Source of the DNA: Hypomyces perniciosus
Taxonomy: Eukaryota > Ascomycota > Sordariomycetes > Hypocreales > Hypocreaceae
Length of the DNA stretch: 64,000 nucleotides
Direction: 5' to 3'
Assembly (NCBI GenBank): GCA_008477525.1
Contig: SPDT01000001.1
Span: forward strand, 2,108,001 to 2,172,000
The position numbers and the translations under genes were made by a program. Below the pieces are notes generated by a model that did no database searches, was not told the origin of the DNA, and saw nothing but the letters and a program-made list of their open reading frames with translations. Positions 46,233 to 57,426 of this stretch are shown here, piece after piece. The stretch's first letter is position 1, and the number at the start of each line of letters is the position of its first letter.

Positions 46233-48779
46233 TCACAAATCCAACAAGTCGCCATTGCTGCCACCTCCTTGCGCCGGCTGAAGCACCGCCTGTGGTGCAT
46301 GCGCACTCACCACGTAGCCTGTCACATTACCTCCACCTCCGCCAAATACGTCGTCTGCTTGATCTATTCGCATCGCCGCCATCTGCTGTGTCCCGATGTT
46401 GGAGAAGTAGGCATCGGCGTCACTAACCGCTTGCGCCATATTTCCTCCGTTTGCAGCAGGGGCAGCCGCGCGGCTCCTGAGATCGATATTTGTCGGTTGC
46501 CCGCCTCGTCCAAACATGCTAATGCTCTTTTGGTTATCCACATCACTCGGCAGATGCTGCTTCTGTAGCGCCGGAGAATCCTGGAGTTTCCGTGGCCTTG
46601 CAGAGCGAAACACGGTCTGAACCGGCTTAAGGTAGACCGTTGCTAAAGTGCCAACGTTGAGACACATCTCCTCCAATGTTGATGACTCCAGCCGCTCTGA
46701 CTCGGCTGTGATCGGCGGCTTGTCTCCCATCACAATTTCTTTCGCAGCGCCCATGTCTGTTGACAATAGCCGCCAGTACATGTATGCCCGGTCCCGGAGA
46801 TCGGGGTTGTCCGTCTCCTCAGTGGCCCACTTAAGGACCTTAGGAACCAGCTCCTGGGCCTTGGTCGGTCTTTGGATGAAGAGCTTCACAGTTGCTGTAA
46901 GGAGCGCCAGCTGAACCTCCACCGGCTCCTCCAAGAACGAATACAAAAAGTCTTCCAGCAAGGCATCGCTATTCTCGATGCGGTCCGCATATTGCCCAAT
47001 AACCCACACCATGGCCGCCTTTGCCTCCGGCTCGTCCAATGAGTCCAAGTGCTCGCACAGGGTGCCAATGATGGACTCGTATTGGTTCGGATATTTTCTG
47101 AAGATATTTCGTATCACAACTGTAGCTTCCTGCACGATGTATGTGATCTTGGTTGAGACAAGTTCCAAAAGGAGGTCGATACACCTCCGTGCCGCAGGTT
47201 CAATCTTGATCGCAAGTTTGCCAATGGCTCGTACGGCCTTCTGCACAAAGTGTACGTCGATCTCAGTGGCATATTCCCTCAACTCAGTCAAAACTTCATC
47301 GATGTTCTTCTCATTGGCCAGCATAAAGATCAGCTCCAACTTCGTAACCTTGACGTAGATCGGATCGTTGTATTTGCAGAAAAATACTCGGATATCGTTT
47401 CTCAGGACTTCGGGTCTCCGTTGTAGGATAAGTAAAGCGTTCCTCAGTGCCAGATACTGCACCTCATGTCCTTTGGCTAACAGCGTTACGAGAGGAGGGG
47501 AGAGTTTCTTGCATAGCGCAGAAACAGATTTCTGGTCCGCAATGTAGTTCATAAGGTACAAGATGACTCGGATACAAGTCAAGACGACCGAGGAGTTGGA
47601 GTGGGATAGTCGGGGAGCTATTCGCTCTGCTAACAACAACGCTTCTCCGGATTCTTGAGGCACATATGACATTAGCGCCTCCAAGATATATGTCTGGCCC
47701 CATCTAGTATATGTCAGTGAGAGATCCAACACTTCATCCATTCAGCACACTTACTCAGAGCAATCGGCAAGAATAGCCACCATTTTCGAGGCGTTAGTGT
47801 AATCGATTGTGAGCTTGATTGCATCACTCCTTTCCCAGATATCCATCAGTCCAGCCAGCGCACTGGCAACCACAGTAGGATTGTCATCTCTGAGCAGCCC
47901 GTTAAGCCGATCAATCAAGTCTGACTGCTCCACCATGTGCCGGTCGTGGTCGTAAAGTTTCGCGACACAGAATGCCGCAGTTTTTCGTACATACGGGTCC
48001 GAATCCCTCAACATGTTCTTAACAAGAGGGACAGTTGCTTTGACAAACTCCCGTACGTGGATGTACGACATAGTTCGCAATGCCAGAGCTCGAACGAGAG
48101 GGTTAGGGTCATCCATATCCTGCCATGTTCATTAACGCTGGGTCCAAGCTCCCAAACACCCTTGACAGTCCATCTCGACTTACACGCTCCAGTACCGGAA
48201 TTGCATTGACGGCGATCTCCGGTCGAACCCGCGCATAGTTGACAAGATAGAGAAAGCACATCTTCTTGATTTCCAAGCTCGGTATATGCATACATCCAAT
48301 GATGTCGGGAAATAGTGCAACCATGTCGTTGTTGCTCATGGTCATGTTGGCGACGATCCTCTTAAGCGCAATCTTCTTCGTCGAATAGTTCTTGTCTTTC
48401 TTCCCGCCGCTGTTCAGCTCGAGGCGCAGCTCAGCGACTTTGCCCTGTGGACTTTTTTTTAGCGGGATCGAAATCACTGGCATGTAAATGTACGCGGGAT
48501 GCAGCGCCATCATGTCGTCGGCAGCGCGATCGCGCAAACAGTGATGATGGCATTATAAGACAAACAAAGAGTGTATCAAAATGGGGCCGGCGCTGTGGAT
48601 GTGATTGGCAGCGCCGTGTCAGGTTGTGGTGGAGGGCTTGCGATATGATGAGGGAAGCTGAAACGAGCCCCAGGAGGGGAGCGCAACGTGGGGACGGAGA
48701 ATGCAGAAAGCTGGAGGAAAGATCATATGCTTACTCGAGCGAACAGCTTGGAGTCCCCTCCACCTCCGTTGCCGGACAT
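46233..48779 (-). CDS. apl2: AP-1 adaptor complex beta subunit (beta-adaptin, APL2 type)
   Basis: Large beta subunit of the AP-1 clathrin adaptor, acting in trans-Golgi and endosome sorting. Four exons (48735-48779, 48184-48444, 47755-48119, 46233-47703) give 713 residues. The 15-residue first exon (MSGNGGGGDSKLFAR) precedes the trunk start GKVAELRLELNS. The trunk is highly conserved: KKIALKRIVANMTM, DMVALFPDII, MCFLYLVNYA, then DMDDPNPLVRALALRTMSYI, and WGQTYILEAL at the third junction. After the alpha-solenoid the hinge is short, with GDLLDL at the very C-terminus resembling an acidic-dileucine or clathrin-box-like end. There is no appendage (ear) domain, as in several fungal AP-1 beta subunits. 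The last intron splits a Glu codon before TGG. A frame continuing upstream of exon 2 (48537) is intron read-through. Confidence 0.95.
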
Positions 48780-49467
48780 GGCGTAGGCTGATATATTACT
48801 TCTTCTCCCCCGCAGATCAAACGCTTGTCACGAGACGTCAGATCGGGTGGCCTCCGACAAACACACAAGCCCCTCCACTCCTCGAGGGTGTTATCGATGG
48901 GCTTGTCTTAATAAAGCACCGATATACGGAGTCAATCCGCACAACTGCGCGCGCGCGACAGAGGCCAAGACGGGTGCCGACGTGTAGCAACGAACGAACA
49001 GACTATTGGATTTCTGAGAAAGGGACCGTCACATGTACTCTCGGGGATTTCTTTCCGGGGTCAATCGATCGATAGCGATATGGCAGAGGGCCACGTTTCG
49101 GTCTGATAGTATCGCCGTCTGCCTGCCGGTCGTTCCAGATATCGAGGCGCCGTCTTAAAAGTGTGTCGTCGTGTTCGCAAACTCGTCGTTGTCCGTTATT
49201 GAAGAAAAAGGGGAGCGATACCCGGCAGAGTCGGTATGCGCGCAGAGGTATGTACCACATTGGCTCCTGTGCTATCGATAAGGAGTTGCGCGTGCGCCTA
49301 GCAATCCGCCATAAGTGGACCCGAACGCAACGTCAACCAGACGAACACCATCACCTAACCCACTAACGACAGCCTTCTACTCATCTTCCACCATCGTCTC
49401 GTCCTGCGCGGCGAAATTGACATAGCGGCGAAGCTCTGAGGTCTGTTTTTAGCTGTTGGTTAGAATC
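48780..49467. other. Divergent promoter region, AP-1 beta / EMC4
   Basis: 688 bp between divergent start codons, with GC-rich (48940-48980) and mixed segments. No gene or specific regulatory site can be supported. Confidence 0.5.
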
Positions 49468-50136
49468 ATGGCTTCTACAAAACCCGCCGTCCCTTACTGG
49501 GTCGCCCAGCTCGAATCGCCTCCGCAAGCAAAGTCCAAGGCGCCCGGCATCCCAGACCCTCCGGGATTCTCTGGCGTTCCCGGTTCCAAGGTGCGCGCAC
49601 ATCGATCTATTACCTCTAACGTTGCCAAATCACTAACTCCAAGTCTCTCGCCAGAAAAACAAAGACACCAAGGTCCAACCGCGAAAGCCCCCGTCAGCCG
49701 AGGAGAGGGATACCCTGAAACTCAAGAAGGCATGGGAGGTCGCCCTCGCCCCCGTCAAGGGTCTCCCTATGACCGCTATTATGATGTACATGTCAGGCAA
49801 CTCGCTGCAAATCTTCAGCATCATGATGGTTATTATGGCCTTCAAGAATCCTATCATGGGCCTCATGGCCACGAACCAGGCTTTTGAGAGGTTCCAGACC
49901 GAGAGCACCTCAGCCAAGATGTTGCAGACCAAGTTTGTGTATGTGGCCATGCAGCTCTTTGCATTGGCAGTGGGTGTCTGGAAGGTCCATTCCATGGGCC
50001 TGTTACCGTGAGTTTTAACCCTTACGAGTCATCCATACAAAACAAATGGCTAACGCTCAACAGGACTACTCGATCAGACTGGATGATGTGGGAGTCACTG
50101 AGAGAACCCGTGGAGAATGCTATTCCAGCTCTATAA
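49468..50136 (+). CDS. emc4: ER membrane protein complex subunit 4 (EMC4)
   Basis: Subunit of the EMC insertase, which places tail-anchored and multipass proteins in the ER membrane. Three exons (49468-49590, 49655-50007, 50064-50136) give 182 residues, the usual EMC4 length. The Pro/Lys-rich cytosolic N-terminus (PPGFSG, then KKNKDTKVQ) leads to the conserved LKLKKAWEVALAPVKGLPM. Hydrophobic segments follow: MTAIMMYMSGNSLQIFSIMM and, after NPIMGLMATNQAFERF, VYVAMQLFALAVGVWKV. The C-terminus LLPTTRSDWMMWES is diagnostic for EMC4. The second intron splits the Pro codon in LLPTT. The gene converges on the MFS transporter with 142 bp between stop codons. Confidence 0.96.
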
Positions 50137-50278
50137 AGAATAAAAATTAATAAATAACGATTTCATGATTCTATAATCATGCCCGTTTAACATCCCCCCT
50201 GTGGTATCCAACGCCGTGGCTATGCCGCCCCCAACGCAACGCCCAACTCCAGAGTCATGTCATCAATACAAAGACGCT

Positions 50279-51940
50279 TCATTTTTCACCAGTTACGGCT
50301 ACTTCATCGGCCCCACTGTCGGTGCTCCCCTTTCTCATCAGCTTCTCGGTCCTCCAACGAGGACCCCGTTTCTCGATAAATCTCAGCCAGGGTAAGCATA
50401 TCACCATGAGCAGAGCTAAGAAAGTGAAGCACCAGCCTCGCCCCATAGCATTGAGCATGTAATCAACCACCGCTGTTGCCACAGCTCCAAACAGACAGCG
50501 CACAAGATTGTTGGCCGCCGCCGCCGTGGCTGTTGCATCAGGATGAAGGTCGACAATAAGAGTGTTCAGGATGTTGAGAGAGCTAGGGACCAGCATGCCA
50601 ATGGCAAATAGCAGCACAAGTGGCACTGCTACACTCGTCTCCGCTTCCAAAGCCCACCCGTATCCAATGAGGGCCGCTGCGCCGGCTAGCAGCGAAGGAT
50701 ATAGGGGTTGGATCCGTGCCGATTCGATGGGGAAGTTGCCAATCTGGTTTTGCCGGCCATGAGTGGCATCGACACCGAGCTTCTTCGCAATCCGGCGATA
50801 GTTCCAGTCAACGACATAGCCTTGAAGCACGACAGTCATGCAACAACCCAGTCCATATGGAAGGTAACACAGGCCGACTTCAAGCTCTCCGTAGTGGTAG
50901 ATTTCTGTGAACAACGTTGCCAGCGTGGCGGATACAAGGATGAAATTGACATAAATGATGGCTGCAATGATCAGAATCTGGCACATTTGTTTCTCAAGTG
51001 TGATGGCGAGGGTTCCAAGGGGGTTTGGAAATCGCAGCTTCCTCTGAGGTCCTGGCTCTGGCTGTTCCCTAGTCTTTCGTCTTCTCATGACCTCGACCAG
51101 GGTGATGTTCCAAGACTGTGGCGGTATGGACCCGTTTCCGACGACATTTCGACACATTTCGGGAACAGTGGTAATCCATGGAACTAGCCAGACGAAAACA
51201 AAAATGGCACAAAACCAGAAGATGGATGGCCACCCGAGATACTGGCTCAGGAGACCTCCAATCGCTGGCCCGACACCAGGTCCAATGTTGGCACCAACTC
51301 CGACAAAGCCCATGTACCTTCCTCTCTCGGCAGTGGGCGTGATGTCAGCAATGACAGCGTATGAGAGAGCCAGGGTTCCGCTGCTACCGGCCGATTGCAG
51401 ACACCGGAGCACGACCAGGGCAGCATAATCGCGTTGCAAGGCCAGGCCGATGTTGGCTAGGAGATAGATGAAGAACGCTAGGATGAAGGCTGGCCGGCGA
51501 CCCGCCATATCACCGAAGTCGCCAAATATGGTGGGGGACAGCCCCTGGAAGATCATGTAGGAGGTGAGGGTGAGGTTGATCAAGGAGATGGAGACATTGA
51601 GTTCGTTGGCGAGGGTGTCCAAGGCGGGAAAATATATAAAAGCCGTCATCGGCGAGACAACGCTTGCCAAGGTAGCCATGGCGGTAATCCATATCTTCAT
51701 GCGGCGGGAGAAGATGCTGTAAGGCTCGCTTGCTGCGCGTCCCGAAGAAGAACCCGTTTCGACATCAGTGAAGAGTGATTGCCCTTGGGCGGTTGATGGT
51801 GATGCTACCTCAGCCGAGGTCGTCACCTGCTGATCTATCCGGCTTGCCGAGGACATGGCTCCGGGCCCGTTCGCCAATTTGTTGGCGCCGAAAACACCAG
51901 GCCCATTGTCGACTCCCCTTATTGGGGCATCCTCCTTCAT
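50279..51940 (-). CDS. MFS drug:H+ antiporter, DHA1 (QDR/DTR-like) family
   Basis: Plasma-membrane 12-TM major facilitator of the DHA1 group; related fungal proteins export drugs, polyamines or organic acids. A single exon of 553 residues. A hydrophilic N-terminus of about 80 residues precedes TM1 (WITAMATLASVVSPMTAFIY). The MFS motif A is present between TM2 and TM3 as GDFGDMAGRRPAFIL. RCLQSAGSSGTLALSYAVIADI follows in TM4 and GANIGPGVGPAIGGLLSQ in TM5 (motif C, antiporter signature GxxxGPxxGG). A cytosolic loop precedes TM7 (ILIIAAIIYVNFILVSATLA). The C-terminal half contains LNTLIVDLHPDATATAAAANNLVRCL, typical of QDR/citrate-exporter-like DHA1 proteins. The start at 51940 is the first ATG in frame; Met29 is an alternative. 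The substrate cannot be determined. No metabolic cluster surrounds it. Confidence 0.9.
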   Translation of the reverse strand: MKEDAPIRGVDNGPGVFGANKLANGPGAMSSASRIDQQVTTSAEVASPSTAQGQSLFTDVETGSSSGRAASEPYSIFSRRMKIWITAMATLASVVSPMTAFIYFPALDTLANELNVSISLINLTLTSYMIFQGLSPTIFGDFGDMAGRRPAFILAFFIYLLANIGLALQRDYAALVVLRCLQSAGSSGTLALSYAVIADITPTAERGRYMGFVGVGANIGPGVGPAIGGLLSQYLGWPSIFWFCAIFVFVWLVPWITTVPEMCRNVVGNGSIPPQSWNITLVEVMRRRKTREQPEPGPQRKLRFPNPLGTLAITLEKQMCQILIIAAIIYVNFILVSATLATLFTEIYHYGELEVGLCYLPYGLGCCMTVVLQGYVVDWNYRRIAKKLGVDATHGRQNQIGNFPIESARIQPLYPSLLAGAAALIGYGWALEAETSVAVPLVLLFAIGMLVPSSLNILNTLIVDLHPDATATAAAANNLVRCLFGAVATAVVDYMLNAMGRGWCFTFLALLMVICLPWLRFIEKRGPRWRTEKLMRKGSTDSGADEVAVTGEK

Positions 51941-53301
51941 GACTGCGCAGTCATCAATGGGGAGAAGAAGAGGACGGGTACATCAGCGGAGTGGCGAGGA
52001 GGGCGACTAATAATAAGGATAGACGAGAAGAAGCATATGAGGCTCGGATCGATGCGAACTCCTAGCCGCATCGGCCGCGAGGGTGGCAGTGGAGAGACAG
52101 ACCCATAGACGATCATACCCATTGGCTTTCCCCACAGATTCGGTCGATGCCCGTTATCAAAGATGCGGTGCAATCGGCTCCCTCCCTTTTTTTGCCCGAC
52201 CTTGGCTCCAGAGGGGGGGGTTCAGGGAGGGGAGAGAGAAAAGGGAGAGCGGCTCGCGCGCTTTGCATTCCTAATAGAAGACAAGACAAGCCGACAGAAC
52301 GAGGCTGGCAGCGAAAAGGCTAGTAGCCAAACAAGCTTTTAACCATGTGTTCGTTCCCATCTTGCTTATGGGTCAACAGACTTTCTTGCTCGTTGGGCGC
52401 AAAAAAAAAAGGTCCGGCGCCCGCCCGTGCCATCCTCGGTCGACGTCCGAGAAGAGGGCAAAACGAACTTGGTCCGTCCACGAATCATTTTTGATCGTCG
52501 GCAAGCTGTGATCTGTAATGTACGGTAGTATGGAGTACTACCACACACGAGACTGGCTTGGCATGGATACTCTGCGAGTACTCGTACTACTCCGTAGGTA
52601 GTCCAACGCAATTCAGACCATGCTGTCAATCTTGGGCATAAACGCCTTGTGTGTTTTGCCCGCGTTTTGTCTTCGTATGTATACTCCGTACACTTCGTAT
52701 CTTCCGAACACCAGGTCAGTGCGGCCCGGTATCCGATCTGAAACTGGAAATTATGCAAAGGTAATAAGACGCAAGCTACGATTGCTCATTGGATGGCTCG
52801 TACCCTTTGTGGTCAGGAATCTTGCTTGTTTGTTACCCGTCTTCGGGGCTGGGATTGAGTCCGGGCAACTGAACCGAGCCAAAGCGCATCGAGCGCCGGA
52901 TATAAGCTGTCCGCAGTTGCTTCTCTCCAAACAGGGAGAGCCAGGGAGATGAATCATCGAGAAATCGCTCATAACCATGTCGATGGACGATAAGACAAAG
53001 TTTAGTCTGCTATTTCGAGTGCTTACACCCCTTGTCGATACTACTATAAACAGACGTGTCGGTATGTGCTATCAATAGCCGAACCTCTCGTGCGGAAATG
53101 GCGCTCGAGCCTTGTGTTACTAACTAGGTATGATGACTAATCACGGTCAAATGTGTGTCGTGGAGCTTCCATCATCATACATATGTAGCTGTTTGATGTC
53201 CATGGTGGCATGAGAGCAGAGCATGGACAACTTCGCAGGCTTGCGACAATTGGGCCTCAGCCAACGTAATAAAAACCTTGTGATCTACTACATCTGAAAA
53301 C
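51941..53301. other. Divergent intergenic region, MFS transporter / UFE1
   Basis: 1.36 kb. It holds a short AGACAAGACAAG run near 52279-52290, a poly-A run near 52403-52412 and TACTCCGTA / TACTTCGTA words at 52585-52596 and 52680-52700. No gene is recognised; frames of up to 130 codons have no domain. Confidence 0.5.
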
Positions 53302-54492
53302 ATGTCGCTCGCAACTCCCCAAGCATCCCCAACCGTGGACATCACTTCCCAGTTCAACGAGCTCCTCCGACAGCGCAGTGCTCCGCCAACCGCCCAGAGA
53401 GTCTCGCTGGACACCATCGACGGCTTTCTCAAAGAAGCATACCGCATTGTTCGTCTTTTAAACCCGTTTCCGCGAGGCGCCTCTCTAATTCCATTATTGT
53501 AGAATTCCCACATCACAAGCCTGCATCAACAGCTCAAGGATGTGCGACAAGCGTATCTGTCAACAGCGCAGCCTCGCCGGGCACAGGCTCGGGTCGTGCA
53601 AAACCAACCACGGGTGCTTTCCGACCGGGAACGAGAGGAAATCGACGCAAATGCGAAGCAGATGATACGAGAACTGAATGCGAGCATACGATCCCTAGAC
53701 GAGGCAGAACAGCTTCGCCGCGAGACGGAATCAGCCATCATTCGCAAGAAGTATGCGCGGGGCTTGGGCGCTCTAGGGTCATGGGCATCTGGCGGTATTG
53801 CCAGTAGCAAGTCTTCGGAACACGTCGCCGCAGAGGGCCAAGCTCAACAGACGGGAGGCCATCGCGACGGCGTTATGTGGTTTCTACGGCAGAGGTTGGA
53901 GCTATGTTGCCGGACACAACAGGACATGATGGAAACCAGGTTGACTCGGGAGATGGAAAAGAGTCGGAGTATATTCGCTGCTCCAGCAGGCGACTTTGCA
54001 GATTTCATTCCCGCTGCGCATAGAGCTTGGCAACAACAAACAGGGACTGGCGGCGGTGATGATACTTTCGCAACTCCTGAGGATGCGTCTGCAGCCATTA
54101 CCCAGGGCCTGACAGAGGAGCAGGTCCAGATGTTTGAGGAGGGAAACCAGGGCATGATGGAACACTACGAAAGCACTCTGGACAAAGTCAGGTAGGTGGC
54201 ATAGCTGTAGGCACGGGTCGCTGGGTGCGATGCTAACACAGTTTCCTCTAGGACTGCCGAAAAGTCATTACTGGAGATTTCAGAGCTCCAGACACTACTT
54301 GTCAACAACCTTACAGTCCAGTCCGAGAATATCGAGCTGCTTGTGGCAGACTCAATGTCAACCGCGGAAAACGTCGGTGGAGGCAACAAGCAGCTGAAGA
54401 AGGCTACCCAACGGCCAAGCGCAGCTCGATATACGTTCTTCGCCGCAGGCGGGTTGTGCGCGTTCCTAATTATTTGGGACTTGGTCATATGA
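53302..54492 (+). CDS. ufe1: Qa-SNARE syntaxin-18 / UFE1
   Basis: ER t-SNARE for Golgi-to-ER retrograde and homotypic ER fusion. Three exons (53302-53448, 53503-54191, 54252-54492) give 358 residues. The N-terminus (DITSQFNELLRQRS) matches the syntaxin-18 N-terminal domain. The middle is helical and charged. The SNARE motif falls in the last quarter (about 270-330), with ISELQTLLVNNLTVQSENIELLVADS carrying the central Gln layer. A C-terminal tail anchor, YTFFAAGGLCAFLIIWDLVI, ends the protein, as expected for an ER-inserted SNARE. Exon junctions are clean: ATT|AAT at the first, and an Arg codon split at the second. Syntaxin-18-type identity rests on the combination of N-terminal domain, length and anchor. 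Confidence 0.9.
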
Positions 54493-55770
54493 AGAAGGAT
54501 ATGTGACGAGATATTGAGACGACGACATGAAATGCCACGGGATATAGAGTAGAGGCCAATAGAATCGGATTCAATTTCGATTATAACAGCGGCTCCGGCA
54601 TGCACGGTCAGCGCATGTGAAACTCGGGGCCAGCGGTGCACCATTTGCACGTGTGGGGACTATCCAGGCTTTCCACTCCGGAGCATGGAACCTTTGACGT
54701 ACCTTTGACGTAGCTTTGACGTAGAAGCGCGTAGATCCTATACATTGTAGTATTCAATAAACTCTGAGGCCTCTGGCTGCCCAATTGAGCCTATTGGATT
54801 ACCTCTTGGGCCGAAAGTCGACTGCTGATCAATCGGAAAGGGCAGGACAGAGTCCCGGTATGCAGCTCCTCATACCTAAGCCCGCCACCAAGCTTTGTAT
54901 TAACAACGGAATGCCAATAAGCAAACTGCCGGCTTCGTAGGATAATGCAAGGAGCAGGGGTCAATCTAATAAAAAATTATTTAAAAAAAAATGGAACGGA
55001 AAGGTTGCGTTGTAACTGAGGCCGGAGTGCTGGGCATCAAGTTCCGACGTCGTATAAGTGGAAAGGCAGCCTGAGCTTTTTGCCCGTGAGAGCCGAGGTC
55101 AAACTGCCCCCAGACCGTGACCTCACGGTAAACGGAGACCAAGATAAAAAGCTCGGCCTCCCGCTGCCAACCGGGTGCGCGTGATGAGGAAGAAATTTGA
55201 GAATGATCAGTTGATGTATTACTATTATTGTTTTCGCCAGGGGGTCCTGTGGATTTATTATCATATCATTACCTATTAGCCGACAACAAACAGCATCATT
55301 CGGAGCTCTGTCTTCCTTGGATTTCCTCCATTGCTCCCTGTAAGGAGTGCATCAGGTAGGTATCTATTCTCACTATTGCATGGTTGCCAGCCCAACAAGC
55401 TCACCAGTGCCTAGCTATCTATCTACCCAGCATCCAAGAGCTCTTGACCCCGAATATCCATCCATACCTCCTCTGTGGCCCGGCGCAGAGATAGACCTGC
55501 GCCTTCAAGCCTGAGCTGGTGACGTGCATATACTCGTACGCCCAGCGCTCCATTTTTTTCCTCCACCCGCAGCAACCCAGCAAAACAGGGAGACGCCGAA
55601 TCAGGTCCGGCGATTTTGTCAACGTCGCAGAGTCAAATACGGAGCGCAGTGGCTGATTTTAGAGGGCTGACTTTAGCCGTCACCCCACTATCAGACCATC
55701 CCTACCTTAATCTGCCCGGCCTTGCCTACACGAGTATACAGTATACAAAGCATACATCCCACCAAAGGCC
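54493..55770. other. Intergenic region, UFE1 / aspartate aminotransferase
   Basis: 1.28 kb. It contains the three-copy CCTTTGACGTA repeat (54691-54723) and a poly-A tract near 54978-54991. No coding region is recognised. The last 350 bp are pyrimidine-rich and likely include the aminotransferase promoter. Confidence 0.5.
54691..54723. repeat. 11-bp tandem repeat CCTTTGACGTA x3, each with TGACGT core
   Basis: Two exact copies and one with a single change (GCTTTGACGTA). Each unit contains TGACGT, the half-site core of bZIP CRE/ATF factors. It lies 200 bp after UFE1 and 1.05 kb before the aminotransferase. A regulatory role is speculative. Confidence 0.85.
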
Positions 55771-57426
55771 ATGGCTCCTACATCAACAACCTCCTCTTCT
55801 TCCTCCTCTTCCCCTGCCGCAGCTTCTCTTGCGCGCATCAACAGCATCGCAAACCACATTTCGCCCGCAATGGCTTCCGTCACCAGCTTCCTAGCAGATA
55901 CAGTGCCCCAGGCCCCTGAAGATCCCCTCTTCGGCCTGTCGCGGGCTTACAAGGCCGACCAGAGCCCGCTGAAGGTTGATCTGGTACGTTTGTCCTCTCG
56001 CTGACCGTTGCGACCTCGGAGCGACGCAACCCACCAGCCAAGCTTTGCAAACTGACCGATTACTTGTTCACAGGGAATCGGTGCCTACCGCGACGACAAT
56101 GCTAAGCCTTGGGTTCTTCCTGTCGTAAAAAAGGTATGTTGTCTATATAGCTCTCACGGCATACATTGCACAACCTGGCACAGCAGTCTTATCTGCCACC
56201 CAATTGGCACAATTGCTATTGGCTCACGCGGGGGGGGGGCTCTAATACCTCATTCTCCTCCTCACCCTCCTCATCCTCCACCATTTGGCCCCAGTCTTCA
56301 ACCGCCCTGACTCACTAAATCTTGAGCATCGGCTGACCCACCTTCTTCACCACAGGCGGATGATATTCTCCGAAACAACCCCGACTTCAATCACGAGTAT
56401 GGTCCGATTGCCGGCCCTGAGGTCTTCACATCCAAGGCTGCGGAGCTGATGCTCGGCGCCGACTCACCCGCCGTCCAGGAGAAACGCACCGCGTCGTTTC
56501 AGACAATTTCAGGAACCGGTGCTGTTCACCTGGGTGCCCTGTTCCTGGCCAAGTTCTACAAGGGCAACCGCACCGTCTATCTGTCCAATCCTACATGGGC
56601 CAACCACCACCAGATCTTCTCCAATGTCGGTCTGTCGGTAGCCCAGTACCCCTACTGGAACAAGGAGACCAGGGGACTGGATTTCGAGGGCATGAAGTCG
56701 ACGATACAGTCGGCGCCCGAGGGCTCCATCATCCTGCTTCACCCCTGTGCTCACAACCCTACTGGTGTCGACCCCACCTTCGACCAGTGGAAGGAGCTTG
56801 CTGTCATTATCCAACAGAAGAAGCACTTCCCTTTCTTCGACTGCGCCTACCAGGGCTTTGCCTCAGGCGACCTCGCTCGCGATGCCAGTGCAGTGCGGTA
56901 TTTCGTCGAGCAAGGGTTTGAGCTTGTCGTTGCTCAAAGCTTTGCCAAGAACTTCGGTCTCTATGGCGAGCGAGCAGGCTGCTTCCACGTCGTGACCGGC
57001 CCTGGTCCCGAGGCTACCAGCATCGTCTCAAGAATTGCCTCCCAACTAGCCATTCTCCAGCGATCTGAAATCTCCAACCCCCCTCTGTACGGCGCGCGCA
57101 TCGCCAGCACCGTGCTGAATGACTCTCAGCTGTTTGCTGAGTGGGAGGAGGATCTGAAGACCATGTCCGGTCGCATCATCGACATGCGCAATGCGTTGAG
57201 GTCCAAGCTCGAGGAGCTGGGTACCCCTGGCGCCTGGAACCACATCACCGAACAGATTGGCATGTTCAGCTTCACTGGTCTATCAGAACCCCAAGTGCAG
57301 AAGCTTCGCGAGGAGCACCACATCTATATGACCAAGAACGGCCGTATCAGCATGGCTGGCTTAAACACCAAGAACGTTGACCACGTGGCTCAGTCCATCA
57401 AGAAAGTCGTCACGGAGACGCAGTAA
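55771..57426 (+). CDS. aat2: Aspartate aminotransferase (PLP, class I)
   Basis: Transfers the amino group between aspartate and 2-oxoglutarate, linking nitrogen and carbon metabolism and serving the malate-aspartate shuttle. Three exons (55771-55983, 56074-56133, 56356-57426) give 447 residues. The PLP lysine is in SFAKNFGLYGERAG (Lys289 in this numbering). Other family motifs are LGIGAYRDDNAKPW across the first junction, HPCAHNPTGVDPT and the C-terminal ITEQIGMFSFTGL with the Arg-rich substrate side. The second exon is only 60 nt. Two in-frame starts exist: 55771 gives a Ser/Ala-rich 33-residue extension, and Met34 at 55870 (MASVTSFLADTV) gives 414 residues, the normal cytosolic length. The extension has one Arg and many Ser/Ala, a weak mitochondrial-presequence look. 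The symbol assumes the cytosolic type. Confidence 0.93.
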
